Origin: DAMBHY01 sp032068765
Lineage (GTDB): Bacteria; Bacteroidota; Bacteroidia; Bacteroidales; Dysgonomonadaceae
Length of the DNA: 64,000 bases
NCBI GenBank assembly: GCA_032068765.1
Contig: DAMBHY010000003.1
Span: 1-64,000, forward strand
Direction: 5' to 3'
Under the pieces are notes generated by a model that was not told the DNA's origin, searched no databases, and worked only from the letters and a program-made list of their open reading frames with translations. The translations under genes and the position numbers were made by a program. Shown one piece after another: positions 8,052 through 17,270 of the stretch (its first letter is position 1; each line of letters starts with the position of its first letter).

Positions 8052-9656
8052 ATGAAGAAACAATTGCTATTAGGAGTAGAAGCTATAGCGCAGGGTGCAT
8101 TGGATGCCGGCATATCTGGCGTATATGCATATCCAGGTACTCCATCTACTGAAATAACAGAACACATTCAAAATTCAAAAATCGCAAAGGAACGCAATAT
8201 TCATCGTGAATGGGCTGCCAACGAAAAAACGGCAATGGAATCCGCATTAGGAATGTCTTATGCTGGCAAACGTGCACTTGTGTGTATGAAACACGTGGGT
8301 ATGAACGTGGCCGCAGACTGTTTCATGAACGCGGCTATCACCGGCGCAAATGGAGGAATGGTAGTACTTGCTGCGGATGACCCATCCATGCACTCTTCAC
8401 AGAATGAACAGGACTCCCGCATGTATGGAAAATTTGCATTAGTGCCTGTTTTCGAACCATCAAATCAACAAGAAGCTTATGACATGACAAAAGCTGCTTT
8501 TGATTTGTCAGAAAAAATGGGAACCCCCGTTTTACTTCGTGTAACTACACGTTTGGCGCATTCTCGTGCTGGAGTAGAGATAGCGGATGCACCAATTGCA
8601 GAAAATGAATTAAAAACACCTGAAGATAAACGTCAATTTGTTTTGCTTCCGGCTATTGCCCGCAAACGTTACAAAATTTTGTTGGACAAACAGAAAGATT
8701 TTGTTCGTGAATCAGAATCTTCAGTTTATACAAAATATATTGACGGAGAAGATAAATCGATTGGTATTGTTGCTTGTGGTATCGGTTTCAATTATTATAT
8801 GGAAATTTTCAAAGGAAATTCTCCCCATCCACTTGTAAAAGTTTCCCAATATCCAATTCCCGAACAACAGATACAAAAGTTGATTAATGAATGTGATGAT
8901 ATTTTAGTTTTGGAAGAAGGCTATCCTATTGTAGAGGAATTGTTACGTGGATTTCCCGTAAATGAGAAAATTCATGGACGTCTGGACGGAACTTTGCCTC
9001 GTGACGGTGAGTTGAATCCGGACGTAGTTGCAGCCGCATTTAAACTTCCTACTCAGGAAGGAATGCCTATACCTGAAATGGTTGCAGGTCGTCCGCCGGC
9101 ATTGTGCAACGGTTGCAGCCACAAAGATGTTTATTCAGCTTTGAATGATGTACTTAGAGATTATCCTAATGGGCGAGTATTTGCGGATATAGGTTGTTAT
9201 ACACTGGGAGCACTTCCTCCATTTCAGGCAATACATTCTACAGTAGACATGGGAGCCTCTATCACTATGGCGAAAGGTGCTTCCGATGCAGGATTATTCC
9301 CCGCTGTAGCAATTATCGGCGACTCAACATTCACTCACTCGGGAATGACTGGACTTTTAGATGCTGTAAATGAACATAACAAGATACTTATCATCATCTC
9401 AGACAACGAATCAATATCTATGACCGGAGGTCAAGATTCATCTGCTAAAGGAAAAATAGAAAGCATTTGTGAAGGTGTGGGAGTAGATAAAGATCATATT
9501 CATGTGATATTACCTGTACCAAAAACTGCGGAAGAGTTGCGTAAATTAATTAGAGAAGAACTTGAATATGATGGCGTTTCGGTAATTATTCCAAGACGCG
9601 TATGTATTCAGAAAAATAGACGCGACGTTAAAGAAAAACGCGCAGCTAAAAAATAA
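8052..9656 (+). CDS. iorA: Indolepyruvate ferredoxin oxidoreductase, alpha subunit
   Basis: IorA binds thiamine pyrophosphate and, with IorB, oxidatively decarboxylates aryl-pyruvates (indolepyruvate, phenylpyruvate, hydroxyphenylpyruvate) to aryl-acetyl-CoA, passing electrons to ferredoxin. In 534 residues the sequence shows the N-terminal pyrimidine-binding domain (GVYAYPGTPSTEITEHIQ, HREWAANEKTAMESALG), the CNGCSHKD motif near 353, and the TPP-binding GDSTFTHSGMTGLLDAVN. It ends about 20 residues after the TPP domain, so the C-terminal two-cluster ferredoxin domain of archaeal IorA is absent. iorB, an ADP-forming acyl-CoA synthetase and an aminotransferase follow. Confidence 0.88.
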   Translation: MKKQLLLGVEAIAQGALDAGISGVYAYPGTPSTEITEHIQNSKIAKERNIHREWAANEKTAMESALGMSYAGKRALVCMKHVGMNVAADCFMNAAITGANGGMVVLAADDPSMHSSQNEQDSRMYGKFALVPVFEPSNQQEAYDMTKAAFDLSEKMGTPVLLRVTTRLAHSRAGVEIADAPIAENELKTPEDKRQFVLLPAIARKRYKILLDKQKDFVRESESSVYTKYIDGEDKSIGIVACGIGFNYYMEIFKGNSPHPLVKVSQYPIPEQQIQKLINECDDILVLEEGYPIVEELLRGFPVNEKIHGRLDGTLPRDGELNPDVVAAAFKLPTQEGMPIPEMVAGRPPALCNGCSHKDVYSALNDVLRDYPNGRVFADIGCYTLGALPPFQAIHSTVDMGASITMAKGASDAGLFPAVAIIGDSTFTHSGMTGLLDAVNEHNKILIIISDNESISMTGGQDSSAKGKIESICEGVGVDKDHIHVILPVPKTAEELRKLIREELEYDGVSVIIPRRVCIQKNRRDVKEKRAAKK

Positions 9657-9670
9657 TATTTGTATGCTTG

Positions 9671-9697
9671 AGGATGTATTTTAATCAAATACATCCT
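9671..9697 (+). other. Strong hairpin between iorA and iorB
   Basis: A perfect 11-bp stem (AGGATGTATTT/AAATACATCCT) with a 5-nt loop lies 14 bp after the iorA stop. No T-run follows, so it is not a typical terminator. It could stabilise or process the iorA message, or lower iorB expression. Confidence 0.55.
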
Positions 9698-9748
9698 TAA
9701 ACATGTTATTAAATTTCAATATCAACATATAAATTCAAAACATATTAC

Positions 9749-10342
9749 ATGAAAACAGATATAGTTTTAGCCGGAGTAGGAGGTCAAGGAATTTTGTCAA
9801 TTGCAGCAGCTTTAGGTTCGGCGGCATTAAACAACAATTTATATTTGAAACAAGCGGAAACTCACGGTATGAGTCAACGAGGTGGTGATGTACAATCTTA
9901 TCTAAGAATTTCTGACAACCCAATTTATTCGGATTTGATTGCTTACGGCACAGCTGATATTATCCTTTCAGTAGAACCGATGGAAGCTTTGCGCTACCTT
10001 CCTTATTTGAAATCAGACGGATATGTAGTTACAAGCTCTATTCCATTCATCAATATTCCAAATTATCCAAATGAAGAAGAATTGATAGCAAAAATTAAAT
10101 CTTTACCTCATCACGTATTAATTGACGCGGATACTATCGCAAAAGAAGTTGCTGACAACGTTCGTGCCTCCAACTTCGTAATGCTTGGTGCCGCTTCTCC
10201 ATTCATCGAAATTCCTTTCGATTATTTGGAAAAAGGTATTGAATCCATTTTTATGCGCAAAGGTCAAGATGTTGTTGACATGAACGTCAAAGCTTTGAAT
10301 GCAGGACGTGAATATGCACTTAATTATACTAAAAATAAATAA
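9749..10342 (+). CDS. iorB: Indolepyruvate ferredoxin oxidoreductase, beta subunit
   Basis: The 197-residue protein is the gamma/beta-type subunit of 2-oxoacid:acceptor oxidoreductases and partners with IorA. The glycine-rich GVGGQGILSIAAALGSAAL (about 9-27) and QAETHGMSQRGGDVQSYLR (about 35-53) are diagnostic. It starts 92 bp after iorA across a strong hairpin, and the next gene begins 35 bp later. All genes in the cluster are co-directional. Confidence 0.88.
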   Translation: MKTDIVLAGVGGQGILSIAAALGSAALNNNLYLKQAETHGMSQRGGDVQSYLRISDNPIYSDLIAYGTADIILSVEPMEALRYLPYLKSDGYVVTSSIPFINIPNYPNEEELIAKIKSLPHHVLIDADTIAKEVADNVRASNFVMLGAASPFIEIPFDYLEKGIESIFMRKGQDVVDMNVKALNAGREYALNYTKNK

Positions 10343-10377
10343 GTTAGAATTGGTTTATTCTACCACACTATTATTTT

Positions 10378-12423
10378 ATGATTACACCACAACTTATTAA
10401 TCCACAAAGCATCGTAGTAGTTGGTGCTTCTGAAAATATTGAGAAACCAGGCGGCAAGGCTCTTTATAATGTAAAAAATGGAACATTCAAAGGCGATTTA
10501 TATGCGGTAAATCCTAAAACAGACAATGTTCAGGGAGTAAAAACATTTAAAGAAGTTGGCGATTTACCACAAACTGATTTGGCAATTCTTGCTATTCCTG
10601 CAATGCTTTGTGTACCTACAATCAAAACTCTGCTTACACAAAAAAACACTAAGGCTGTAATTGTGCTTTCTGCAGGATTTTCTGAAATGGGAGCGGAAGG
10701 GAAACGCCTCGAAAAAGAAATGGTATCGCTTTGCGATGAAAACCAAGCTACGCTTATCGGTCCAAATTGTATTGGCGTAATGAATCCTTTACACCAATCA
10801 GTATTTACCACGCCTGTTCCAAAAATGGAGTGGGATGGTGCTGCATTTATTTCAAGTTCGGGCGCTACGGCTGTATTTATTATGGAAGCTGCTTTAAGCA
10901 AAGGACTTACTCTCTCATCGGTTTATTCAGTTGGAAATGCAGCGCAAACTACAGTTGAAGATGTGCTTGAATATATAAATGAAAATTACGGTACTGAATA
11001 TTCTTCACCAAAACAGGTTTTGATGTACATCGAAAGCATTAAAAAACCTGAGAAATTCCTCAAAAATGCCAAAGAACTTATAGAAAAAGGTTGCCGAATT
11101 GCAGCCATTAAGTCAGGAACATCCGATGCGGGTGGACGCGCGGCTGCTTCGCATACAGGTGCTATGCTTAACTCCGATATGGCTGTTGACGCACTGTTTA
11201 AGAAAGCTGGAATTATCCGATGCAACAGCCGCGGTGAACTTTCGGCAGTAGGGGGGGTGCTCCAACATCCTAGACTAGAAGGAAAACGTATAGGAATCAT
11301 AACGCATGCAGGCGGTCCTGCTGTTATGTTGACTGACGTGTTGTCAAATGGAGGCTTGGAAATTCCTCATTTGGAAGACGATGTGATGAAACCCTTGTTG
11401 GATGAATTATTTGAAGGTTCATCTGCAGCAAATCCAATTGATATTTTGGCAACAGGTACAGCAGAACAATTGGAAAAAACCATTCAATTCTGTGATAGTT
11501 TAGATGCGATAGATGGAATGGCGGTAATATTTGGTAGTCCGGGATTATTTTCAAACAGCGATGCTTACAATGTCATTCTTAAACAACAAAAAATCTGCAA
11601 AAAGCCAATCTACTCTATTTTCCCGTCAGTGATTAACGCGAAGAAAGAGATGGATGATTTTGTTGCGCAGGGTGGTGTGTTCTTTGATGATGAAGCTGTA
11701 TTAGGCAACGCTTTAATTAAAGAAACAAGTTACATTGCTCCTGAAAAAACGACTAAAGCGACTTTAAATAAAACACAAGAAATACAATCATTATTACAAG
11801 GCTTCAACGGCTTAGTTCCAACACAGAAAGGTTTTGAAGTTTTGGATGCCATCGGTATTCAACATCCATTGAGTGAAATTGTAAACAGCGAAGATGCTGC
11901 TGTAAGATCGGCAGAAAAGTTAGGATTTCCATTGGTAATGAAAGTGGTTGGACCTGCACACAAATCAGATGTTGGCGGGGTGGTTCTGAATGTTTCCACT
12001 ATAGAGGATGTTCGCAATCATTTCAACAAACTAAATAATATTCCAAGTGCTACAGGAGTAGAACTTTGCCAAATGGAACGCGGTTTGGAAGTATTGATTG
12101 GTGTGAAAAAAGAACCGGGATTTGGACATTTAATCACCTGTGGGTTAGGAGGTATCTTCGTAGAAGTATTGAAAGATATTCAATATGCTTTAGCTCCTGT
12201 GAGCAAAGAAGAAGCTTTACGAATGATTCGCTCACTCAAATCTTACAAGATGATTCAAGGCGTCCGAGGAAAAGAAGGCATTAACGAAGAAGTTTTTGCA
12301 GATGCAATTGTTAAAGTTTCCGATCTATTGATGGCAGCACCAGAGATTGAAGAAATGGATCTCAATCCTTTGATGGGATATGGCGATCATCTTTCTGCGG
12401 TGGATGTGGTAATAAAAATTTAA
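10378..12423 (+). CDS. Acyl-CoA synthetase (ADP-forming), fused alpha and beta
   Basis: This enzyme type converts acyl-CoA, ADP and phosphate to free acid, CoA and ATP. The 681-residue protein has a CoA-binding Rossmann domain (about 8-130, with VVVGASENIEKPGG), succinyl-CoA-synthetase-like flavodoxin domains (about 150-450) holding the likely phospho-histidine in AASHTGAML (His259), and a C-terminal ATP-grasp domain (about 470-681, with GFPLVMKVVGPAHKSDVGGV). Hyperthermophilic archaea often encode alpha and beta separately; here they are fused. Next to iorAB it probably takes aryl-acetyl-CoA and yields aryl-acetate plus ATP. That substrate is inferred from context. Confidence 0.85.
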   Translation: MITPQLINPQSIVVVGASENIEKPGGKALYNVKNGTFKGDLYAVNPKTDNVQGVKTFKEVGDLPQTDLAILAIPAMLCVPTIKTLLTQKNTKAVIVLSAGFSEMGAEGKRLEKEMVSLCDENQATLIGPNCIGVMNPLHQSVFTTPVPKMEWDGAAFISSSGATAVFIMEAALSKGLTLSSVYSVGNAAQTTVEDVLEYINENYGTEYSSPKQVLMYIESIKKPEKFLKNAKELIEKGCRIAAIKSGTSDAGGRAAASHTGAMLNSDMAVDALFKKAGIIRCNSRGELSAVGGVLQHPRLEGKRIGIITHAGGPAVMLTDVLSNGGLEIPHLEDDVMKPLLDELFEGSSAANPIDILATGTAEQLEKTIQFCDSLDAIDGMAVIFGSPGLFSNSDAYNVILKQQKICKKPIYSIFPSVINAKKEMDDFVAQGGVFFDDEAVLGNALIKETSYIAPEKTTKATLNKTQEIQSLLQGFNGLVPTQKGFEVLDAIGIQHPLSEIVNSEDAAVRSAEKLGFPLVMKVVGPAHKSDVGGVVLNVSTIEDVRNHFNKLNNIPSATGVELCQMERGLEVLIGVKKEPGFGHLITCGLGGIFVEVLKDIQYALAPVSKEEALRMIRSLKSYKMIQGVRGKEGINEEVFADAIVKVSDLLMAAPEIEEMDLNPLMGYGDHLSAVDVVIKI

Positions 12424-12435
12424 TACAAAAGAGAC

Positions 12436-13749
12436 ATGAATTTTCCTATTTCAAAACAAATTATTGAAGATGCCAAGCGTGAACTGAACATTAAAACTTT
12501 AGCATCGGCTTCTATACGCGATTTAGTAGGTCTGGTAGATTTACTCGAAATGAAAACAGGTATAAAATACGTTCGTATGGAAATGGGAGTTCCAGGACTT
12601 CCTTCTCCACAAGTAGGTATCGATGCCGAAAAGGCTGCCTTAGACAAAGGCGTCAGCGCTATTTATCCTGATTTGGCAGGTATTCCTGCTCTGAAAAACG
12701 AGATGGTTCGCTTCGCGAAACTATTTATGAATGTGGACGTAACTCCTCGCAATTGTGTGGCAACTGTTGGTTCTATGCAGGCAATGTATATGTCTTTCAT
12801 GGTGAGCAACCGCTGTCATAAAGAAAAAAGTAAAGGCACTCTGTTTATCGACCCAGGTTTTAATATCAACAAAATGCAAGTTCGCATTCTTGAACAAGAT
12901 TTTGGAACATTTGATATTGCCAAATTTAGAGGAGAAAAACTGCGTGACAAATTAGAAAGCATGCTTTCTACAGGACAATACCAAAGTATTCTTTATTCTA
13001 ATCCAAACAATCCAACGTGGCAATGTCTGACTGACGAGGAATTGCAAATTATCGGAGAACTGGCAAACAAATACGATGTGATCGTTATTGAAGATTTGGC
13101 ATATTTTGGAATGGACTTCCGTAAGGATTATTCGCATCCGGGAATGGGACCTTTCGTTCCTTCGGTATCAAAATATACTGATAATTATGTGATTCTTGTT
13201 TCCAGTTCTAAGTCTTTCAGCTATGCGGGACAAAGGGTAGGTATGATGTTTATTTCTTCAAAACTCCACGAACGTGAGTTCCCAGATTTAGAAAAATCAT
13301 TCGGAAGAAAACGCTACGGAGAAGCGATGATTTCGGCTGCTTTGTATTGCTTATCTTCAGGGGTGGGTCATAGTGCACAATATGGTTTGGCAGGTATTTT
13401 GAAAGCTGCGAATGATGGTATATACAATTATCGTGAAGATGTGAAACTCTATGGTGAGAAAGCTCATGAAATGAAACGTATTTTCACCGATAACGGTTTC
13501 CATATCGTGTATGATAAAGATGGAAATGATTTGATTGCAGATGGTTTTTATTTTACTGTAGGTTACAAAAACTTGGATAGTAATGCGCTGTTAGAAAAGT
13601 TGTTGGAATATGGAATGTGTACCATTACTTTGGATGCTACAGGCAGTGATTATTCAGGAGTTTTACGTATCTGCACATCGCAGGTGAAACCTTCTGAATT
13701 CCCGACATTGGAAGAACGTGCACGTTTATTGAACGAATCTTGTAAGTAA
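12436..13749 (+). CDS. PLP-dependent aminotransferase, class I/II
   Basis: The 437-residue protein is a fold-type I aminotransferase. The substrate-binding NPNNPTW is near 193 and the PLP lysine lies in VSSSKSFSYAGQRVGMMF (near 257), with EDLAYFGMD before it. It starts 12 bp after the acyl-CoA synthetase, so it is almost certainly in the same operon. By context it should deaminate aromatic or branched amino acids to the 2-oxoacids used by IorAB. The exact donor cannot be read from the sequence. A terminator follows at 13794. Confidence 0.82.
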   Translation: MNFPISKQIIEDAKRELNIKTLASASIRDLVGLVDLLEMKTGIKYVRMEMGVPGLPSPQVGIDAEKAALDKGVSAIYPDLAGIPALKNEMVRFAKLFMNVDVTPRNCVATVGSMQAMYMSFMVSNRCHKEKSKGTLFIDPGFNINKMQVRILEQDFGTFDIAKFRGEKLRDKLESMLSTGQYQSILYSNPNNPTWQCLTDEELQIIGELANKYDVIVIEDLAYFGMDFRKDYSHPGMGPFVPSVSKYTDNYVILVSSSKSFSYAGQRVGMMFISSKLHEREFPDLEKSFGRKRYGEAMISAALYCLSSGVGHSAQYGLAGILKAANDGIYNYREDVKLYGEKAHEMKRIFTDNGFHIVYDKDGNDLIADGFYFTVGYKNLDSNALLEKLLEYGMCTITLDATGSDYSGVLRICTSQVKPSEFPTLEERARLLNESCK

Positions 13750-13793
13750 AAATATAATGAAAATTGTTTTTTCAGAGTAGAGTGAATGAGAGG

Positions 13794-13833
13794 AAAGGAG
13801 ATTGACTTATTTTTATGAGCAGTCTCCTTTTAA
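13794..13833 (+). terminator. Terminator of the ior operon
   Basis: AAAGGAGA and TCTCCTTT form an 8-bp stem, extended imperfectly inward, followed by TT and AT-rich sequence. It lies 45 bp after the aminotransferase stop. Confidence 0.7.
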
Positions 13834-13861
13834 ATCGCTTTCTCTGAAGAAATAATCTTAG

Positions 13862-13869
13862 TAAATTTG
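13862..13869 (+). promoter_or_regulatory. -7 box TAAATTTG upstream of glyA
   Basis: An exact TAnnTTTG match 34 bp before the glyA ATG. A TTTC at about 13840 could serve as a weak -33 element. Confidence 0.5.
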
Positions 13870-13902
13870 TACCTCGATTAAAGAAACTAAAATAAATTTA
13901 TA

Positions 13903-15183
13903 ATGACAAGAGACACACAAATTTTCGATCTTATCGAAAGAGAAAAACAACGTCAGATTAAAGGTATCGAATTGATTGCCTCTGAAAATTTCGTGAGCGA
14001 GCAAGTGATGCAAGCAATGGGTTCTGTGATGACTAACAAATACGCAGAAGGCTATCCCGGCAAACGTTATTATGGCGGATGTGAAATTGTTGATATTAGC
14101 GAACAATTAGCTATTGACCGTTTGAAAAAACTTTTTGGTGCTGAATGGGCAAACGTTCAACCTCACTCAGGTGCACAGGCTAACGCAGCAGTTTTCCTTG
14201 CTTGTCTAAAAGCAGGAGACAAATTTATGGGACTGAACCTTTCACACGGCGGACACCTTTCACACGGATCCCCTGTAAACTTTTCAGGATTAATGTTCCA
14301 CCCGATTGAATATAATGTGAAAGAAAGCGACGAACGTGTGGATTACGACCAATTAGAAACTTTGGCTCGTGCCGAACGTCCAAAATTAATTGTTGCAGGC
14401 GCATCTGCATATTCAAGAGAATGGGATTATGCGCGTATCCGCAAAGTGGCTGACGAAATAGGCGCGCTTTTCATGGTAGATATGGCTCACCCTGCAGGTC
14501 TTGTGGCAGCAGGTTTGTTGGATAATCCTTTGAAATATGCTCATATCGTAACTTCTACAACTCACAAAACCCTTCGCGGTCCTCGTGGTGGTGTTATCTT
14601 ATTGGGTAAAGACTTCGAAAATCCTTGGGGATTGAAAACTCCTAAAGGTGAAGTCAAAATGATGTCAGCTATTCTTGATAGTGCAGTATTCCCAGGAATG
14701 CAAGGTGGTCCATTAGAACATGTAATTGCTGCAAAAGCTGTTGCTTTTGGGGAAGCTTTAGACCCATCTTTCAAAGAATATCAGGCACAGGTGAAGAAAA
14801 ATGCGGCTGTAATGGCTCAGGCCTTTATTGACAAAGGGTACAAAGTAGTTTCAGGCGGTACTGACAATCATTGTATTTTAGTTGACTTGCGTACCAAGTT
14901 CCCTGAATTGACAGGTAAGGTTGCTGAAAAAGCCTTGGTAGCATCCGATATCACTACAAATAAAAACATGGTTCCTTTCGACAGCCGCAGTCCATTCCAA
15001 ACTTCAGGTTTGCGTTTTGGTACTCCAGCTATCACTACTCGTGGTTTGAAAGAAGACTTTATGGGTGAAGTAGTCGAAATGATTGATACTGTTTTGGCAA
15101 ATGTAGAAAACGAATCTACTATCACTTCTGTAAGAGAAAAAGTAAATTCTATCATGACGCAATATCCATTGTTTGCTTGGTAA
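13903..15183 (+). CDS. glyA: Serine hydroxymethyltransferase
   Basis: GlyA interconverts serine and glycine while loading the one-carbon unit on tetrahydrofolate. The 426-residue sequence shows the folate/PLP landmarks: GIELIASENFVSEQV (about 21-35), YAEGYPGKRYYGGCEIVD, the PLP lysine in TSTTHKTLRGPRGG (Lys222), and SGLRFGTPAITTRG near the C terminus. Length is normal. It is a single gene with its own promoter box at 13862 and a terminator at 15209. Confidence 0.95.
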   Translation: MTRDTQIFDLIEREKQRQIKGIELIASENFVSEQVMQAMGSVMTNKYAEGYPGKRYYGGCEIVDISEQLAIDRLKKLFGAEWANVQPHSGAQANAAVFLACLKAGDKFMGLNLSHGGHLSHGSPVNFSGLMFHPIEYNVKESDERVDYDQLETLARAERPKLIVAGASAYSREWDYARIRKVADEIGALFMVDMAHPAGLVAAGLLDNPLKYAHIVTSTTHKTLRGPRGGVILLGKDFENPWGLKTPKGEVKMMSAILDSAVFPGMQGGPLEHVIAAKAVAFGEALDPSFKEYQAQVKKNAAVMAQAFIDKGYKVVSGGTDNHCILVDLRTKFPELTGKVAEKALVASDITTNKNMVPFDSRSPFQTSGLRFGTPAITTRGLKEDFMGEVVEMIDTVLANVENESTITSVREKVNSIMTQYPLFAW

Positions 15184-15208
15184 GAATTTCATTTTAATTT
15201 ATATGTAG

Positions 15209-15243
15209 AGTGAGGAGCAGATTTTTCTGTTCCTCACTTTTTA
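15209..15243 (+). terminator. Intrinsic terminator after glyA
   Basis: A 12-bp stem AGTGAGGAGCAG/CTGTTCCTCACT with one G-T pair and a 6-nt loop is followed by five T. It ends about 140 bp before the convergent MutS-like gene. Confidence 0.85.
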
Positions 15244-15381
15244 TTGTTGCTATATATTTTTAACTTGTAAGTTGAGAAAGTAGCAAATTGTATAACTGGT
15301 CTGTGCATATATCCTCAAGCCAATTTACGATGGTCCGCGGGAATCACACACAAAAGACTACAATTTAATAATAGGGGTATA

Positions 15382-17175
15382 TTATCCTTCCACAATTCCC
15401 ATCTTTTTGAGCAAGAACACCGCATTCATATTTTTAGCAATGCCTCTTTGCATTTTGTAAGAGAATGTGAGATTATCGTCAGTGATGTCTGCATCAAAAT
15501 GATAATTAATGATGGATTCGGGCATTTCATGTTCCAGATTTCCTAAATCCAAATCATGTGTCGCAATAATCCCGTTGCCTTTGAGAGATACGAGGCGTTT
15601 TATGAGTTGATGCGATCCTCTTTTTTTGTCCTCTGAATTTGTTCCTTTTAGTATTTCGTCCAGAATGATAAATACGCCTTCTTCTCTGGATTGTAAAACG
15701 TCTATAATCATTTTTAACCGCTTTAACTCTGCAAAAAAATAGGATTCACTGTTAACTAGTGAATCTGAAGTTCGTAAATTGGTCAGTAATCTGACGGGAG
15801 AGAATGTCAAATCATCAGCTAAAACAGGCATTCCTATTGTTGCCAAAACGTGATTAACACCGATAGTGCGCAGATATGTGCTTTTGCCCGCCATATTTGC
15901 TCCCGTAATTATTATAAAGTAGGATCGTTTAGTGATTTCAATATCATTCCTTACACATTTATCTGCGGGAATTAAAGGATGTCCCAGATTCTTTCCCTTG
16001 AAATAAAATGATTGGTCTAATATAGAAGGAAAAACATACTGAGGATGATTTTTCACGAAGGATGCTTGAGATAATATCGCGTCAAACTCTCCTAATACAG
16101 CAAACCATTGATTCTTTCTGTCGCTGTAGCGTTCTGCCCACTTCTCGATACACAAAGCATAACGGGTTGTCCACTGTAACAGTGGGTTTAAAAATAAAAT
16201 AGCTGCACTAAAAGCCACCTCCAGATTGTGAGTGTATTTTGATAATTGAAGGATTGCAGCTGATGTTTTTGGCGCTGTGCTGCACTCTTTTAGAATGTCT
16301 TGAATCTCAACGCTTTCAAACTTCTCATTTTCTATCATTTCAAAAAGTTGAGAATATAAACTTAATGATGTGGAAGCATGGCCGTAAGCTTTATACAGTT
16401 TCTTTACGCGGGAAAAAGGCAGAAAAGAAATGAGAAACGAAAATATATAAAGTGAAGCGAAAATATTTGCGGAAACAAAACCGAAAGAATATAATACTGC
16501 CGCTATAATCCAAAATGCAGGCATAACTATCGTTAGTAGCTTCCAAATCTTTTGCTCCGAAAGTTTTTTTGTATAGGGAATTTTGAAAGAAATGTTTTCG
16601 GCATCCGTGTTCTTGCCTACTATTTTTTTACTTATAATTCTAAATTTTAGAAGGAAATCTTCTTTTTCTGACAGTTCCCGGATAGATTGCTGACGATTTA
16701 AGATTGCCGTTTTATCATAAAAAGGATTTGTAAACAAATCTGCCAGTTTCCTTTTACCAATCTTTAAACCCGTTCGGTTTACCATCTGAAATATTGAGTT
16801 ATTTCCGAAAATATCCAAATCGAAACTATAAGCATGGGAAGGGTTGATGTGTTCAGAACCTCCATCAAATGGCGTGAAATCATAGTCAAAGGCTTTAAGT
16901 TCATTTTCTGCAATATCTTTTAAAATTATTGCGGATTCTCTATAATCAGATAGTCTGGTGTTTCTTTTAAGAAGAAATACAAAACTGATTATAAAAAATA
17001 TGACGAATAAAATGGTTATCCAGCTATTTTCCCAAAAGTAGTAAATGCCCAGAGTTGAAATAATAAATACTATCAATCTGAGTGTACCATTCATGTATAT
17101 TTTTTTGCTGAGTTTATTGATTTCAGATATATTTTCTTCTTTCAGCTTTTTATAAAATTGTATTCTATCCTGCAT
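15382..17175 (-). CDS. Membrane-associated MutS-like ATPase
   Basis: The C-terminal 200 residues form a MutS-type ATPase: Walker A GANMAGKSTYLRTIG (about 424-438), Walker B FIILDEILKGTNSEDKKRG and the switch histidine in IATHDLDLG. The N-terminal mismatch-recognition domains of MutS are missing. Instead there are hydrophobic pairs near residues 30-70 and 215-255, predicted membrane helices, with the MutS core/lever region between and after them. The 597-residue layout is a known but uncharacterised Bacteroidota family often labelled MutS. A role in mismatch repair should not be assumed. It is divergent from recG. Confidence 0.8.
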   Translation of the reverse strand: MQDRIQFYKKLKEENISEINKLSKKIYMNGTLRLIVFIISTLGIYYFWENSWITILFVIFFIISFVFLLKRNTRLSDYRESAIILKDIAENELKAFDYDFTPFDGGSEHINPSHAYSFDLDIFGNNSIFQMVNRTGLKIGKRKLADLFTNPFYDKTAILNRQQSIRELSEKEDFLLKFRIISKKIVGKNTDAENISFKIPYTKKLSEQKIWKLLTIVMPAFWIIAAVLYSFGFVSANIFASLYIFSFLISFLPFSRVKKLYKAYGHASTSLSLYSQLFEMIENEKFESVEIQDILKECSTAPKTSAAILQLSKYTHNLEVAFSAAILFLNPLLQWTTRYALCIEKWAERYSDRKNQWFAVLGEFDAILSQASFVKNHPQYVFPSILDQSFYFKGKNLGHPLIPADKCVRNDIEITKRSYFIIITGANMAGKSTYLRTIGVNHVLATIGMPVLADDLTFSPVRLLTNLRTSDSLVNSESYFFAELKRLKMIIDVLQSREEGVFIILDEILKGTNSEDKKRGSHQLIKRLVSLKGNGIIATHDLDLGNLEHEMPESIINYHFDADITDDNLTFSYKMQRGIAKNMNAVFLLKKMGIVEG

Positions 17176-17199
17176 TTATATTCAATTTATTGGATTTGG

Positions 17200-17207
17200 C
17201 AAAGTTA
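17200..17207 (-). promoter_or_regulatory. -7 box TAACTTTG upstream of MutS-like gene
   Basis: On the minus strand the DNA reads TAACTTTG, an exact match to TAnnTTTG, 24 bp before the ATG at 17175. Confidence 0.45.
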
Positions 17208-17250
17208 TATTAATATATAAGTCTAAAATCTAAATTCGTAAATTAATTCC

Positions 17251-17258
17251 TATTTTTG
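17251..17258 (+). promoter_or_regulatory. -7 box TATTTTTG upstream of recG
   Basis: An exact TAnnTTTG match 12 bp before the recG ATG, which would leave a very short leader. It shares a 95-bp intergenic region with the divergent MutS-like gene. Confidence 0.4.
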
Positions 17259-17270
17259 TAATTGTAAAAA

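Noticed and set aside
13750..13902. Riboswitch before glyA
   Set aside because: Only a terminator and a promoter box fill the gap; no glycine or THF riboswitch core was recognised.
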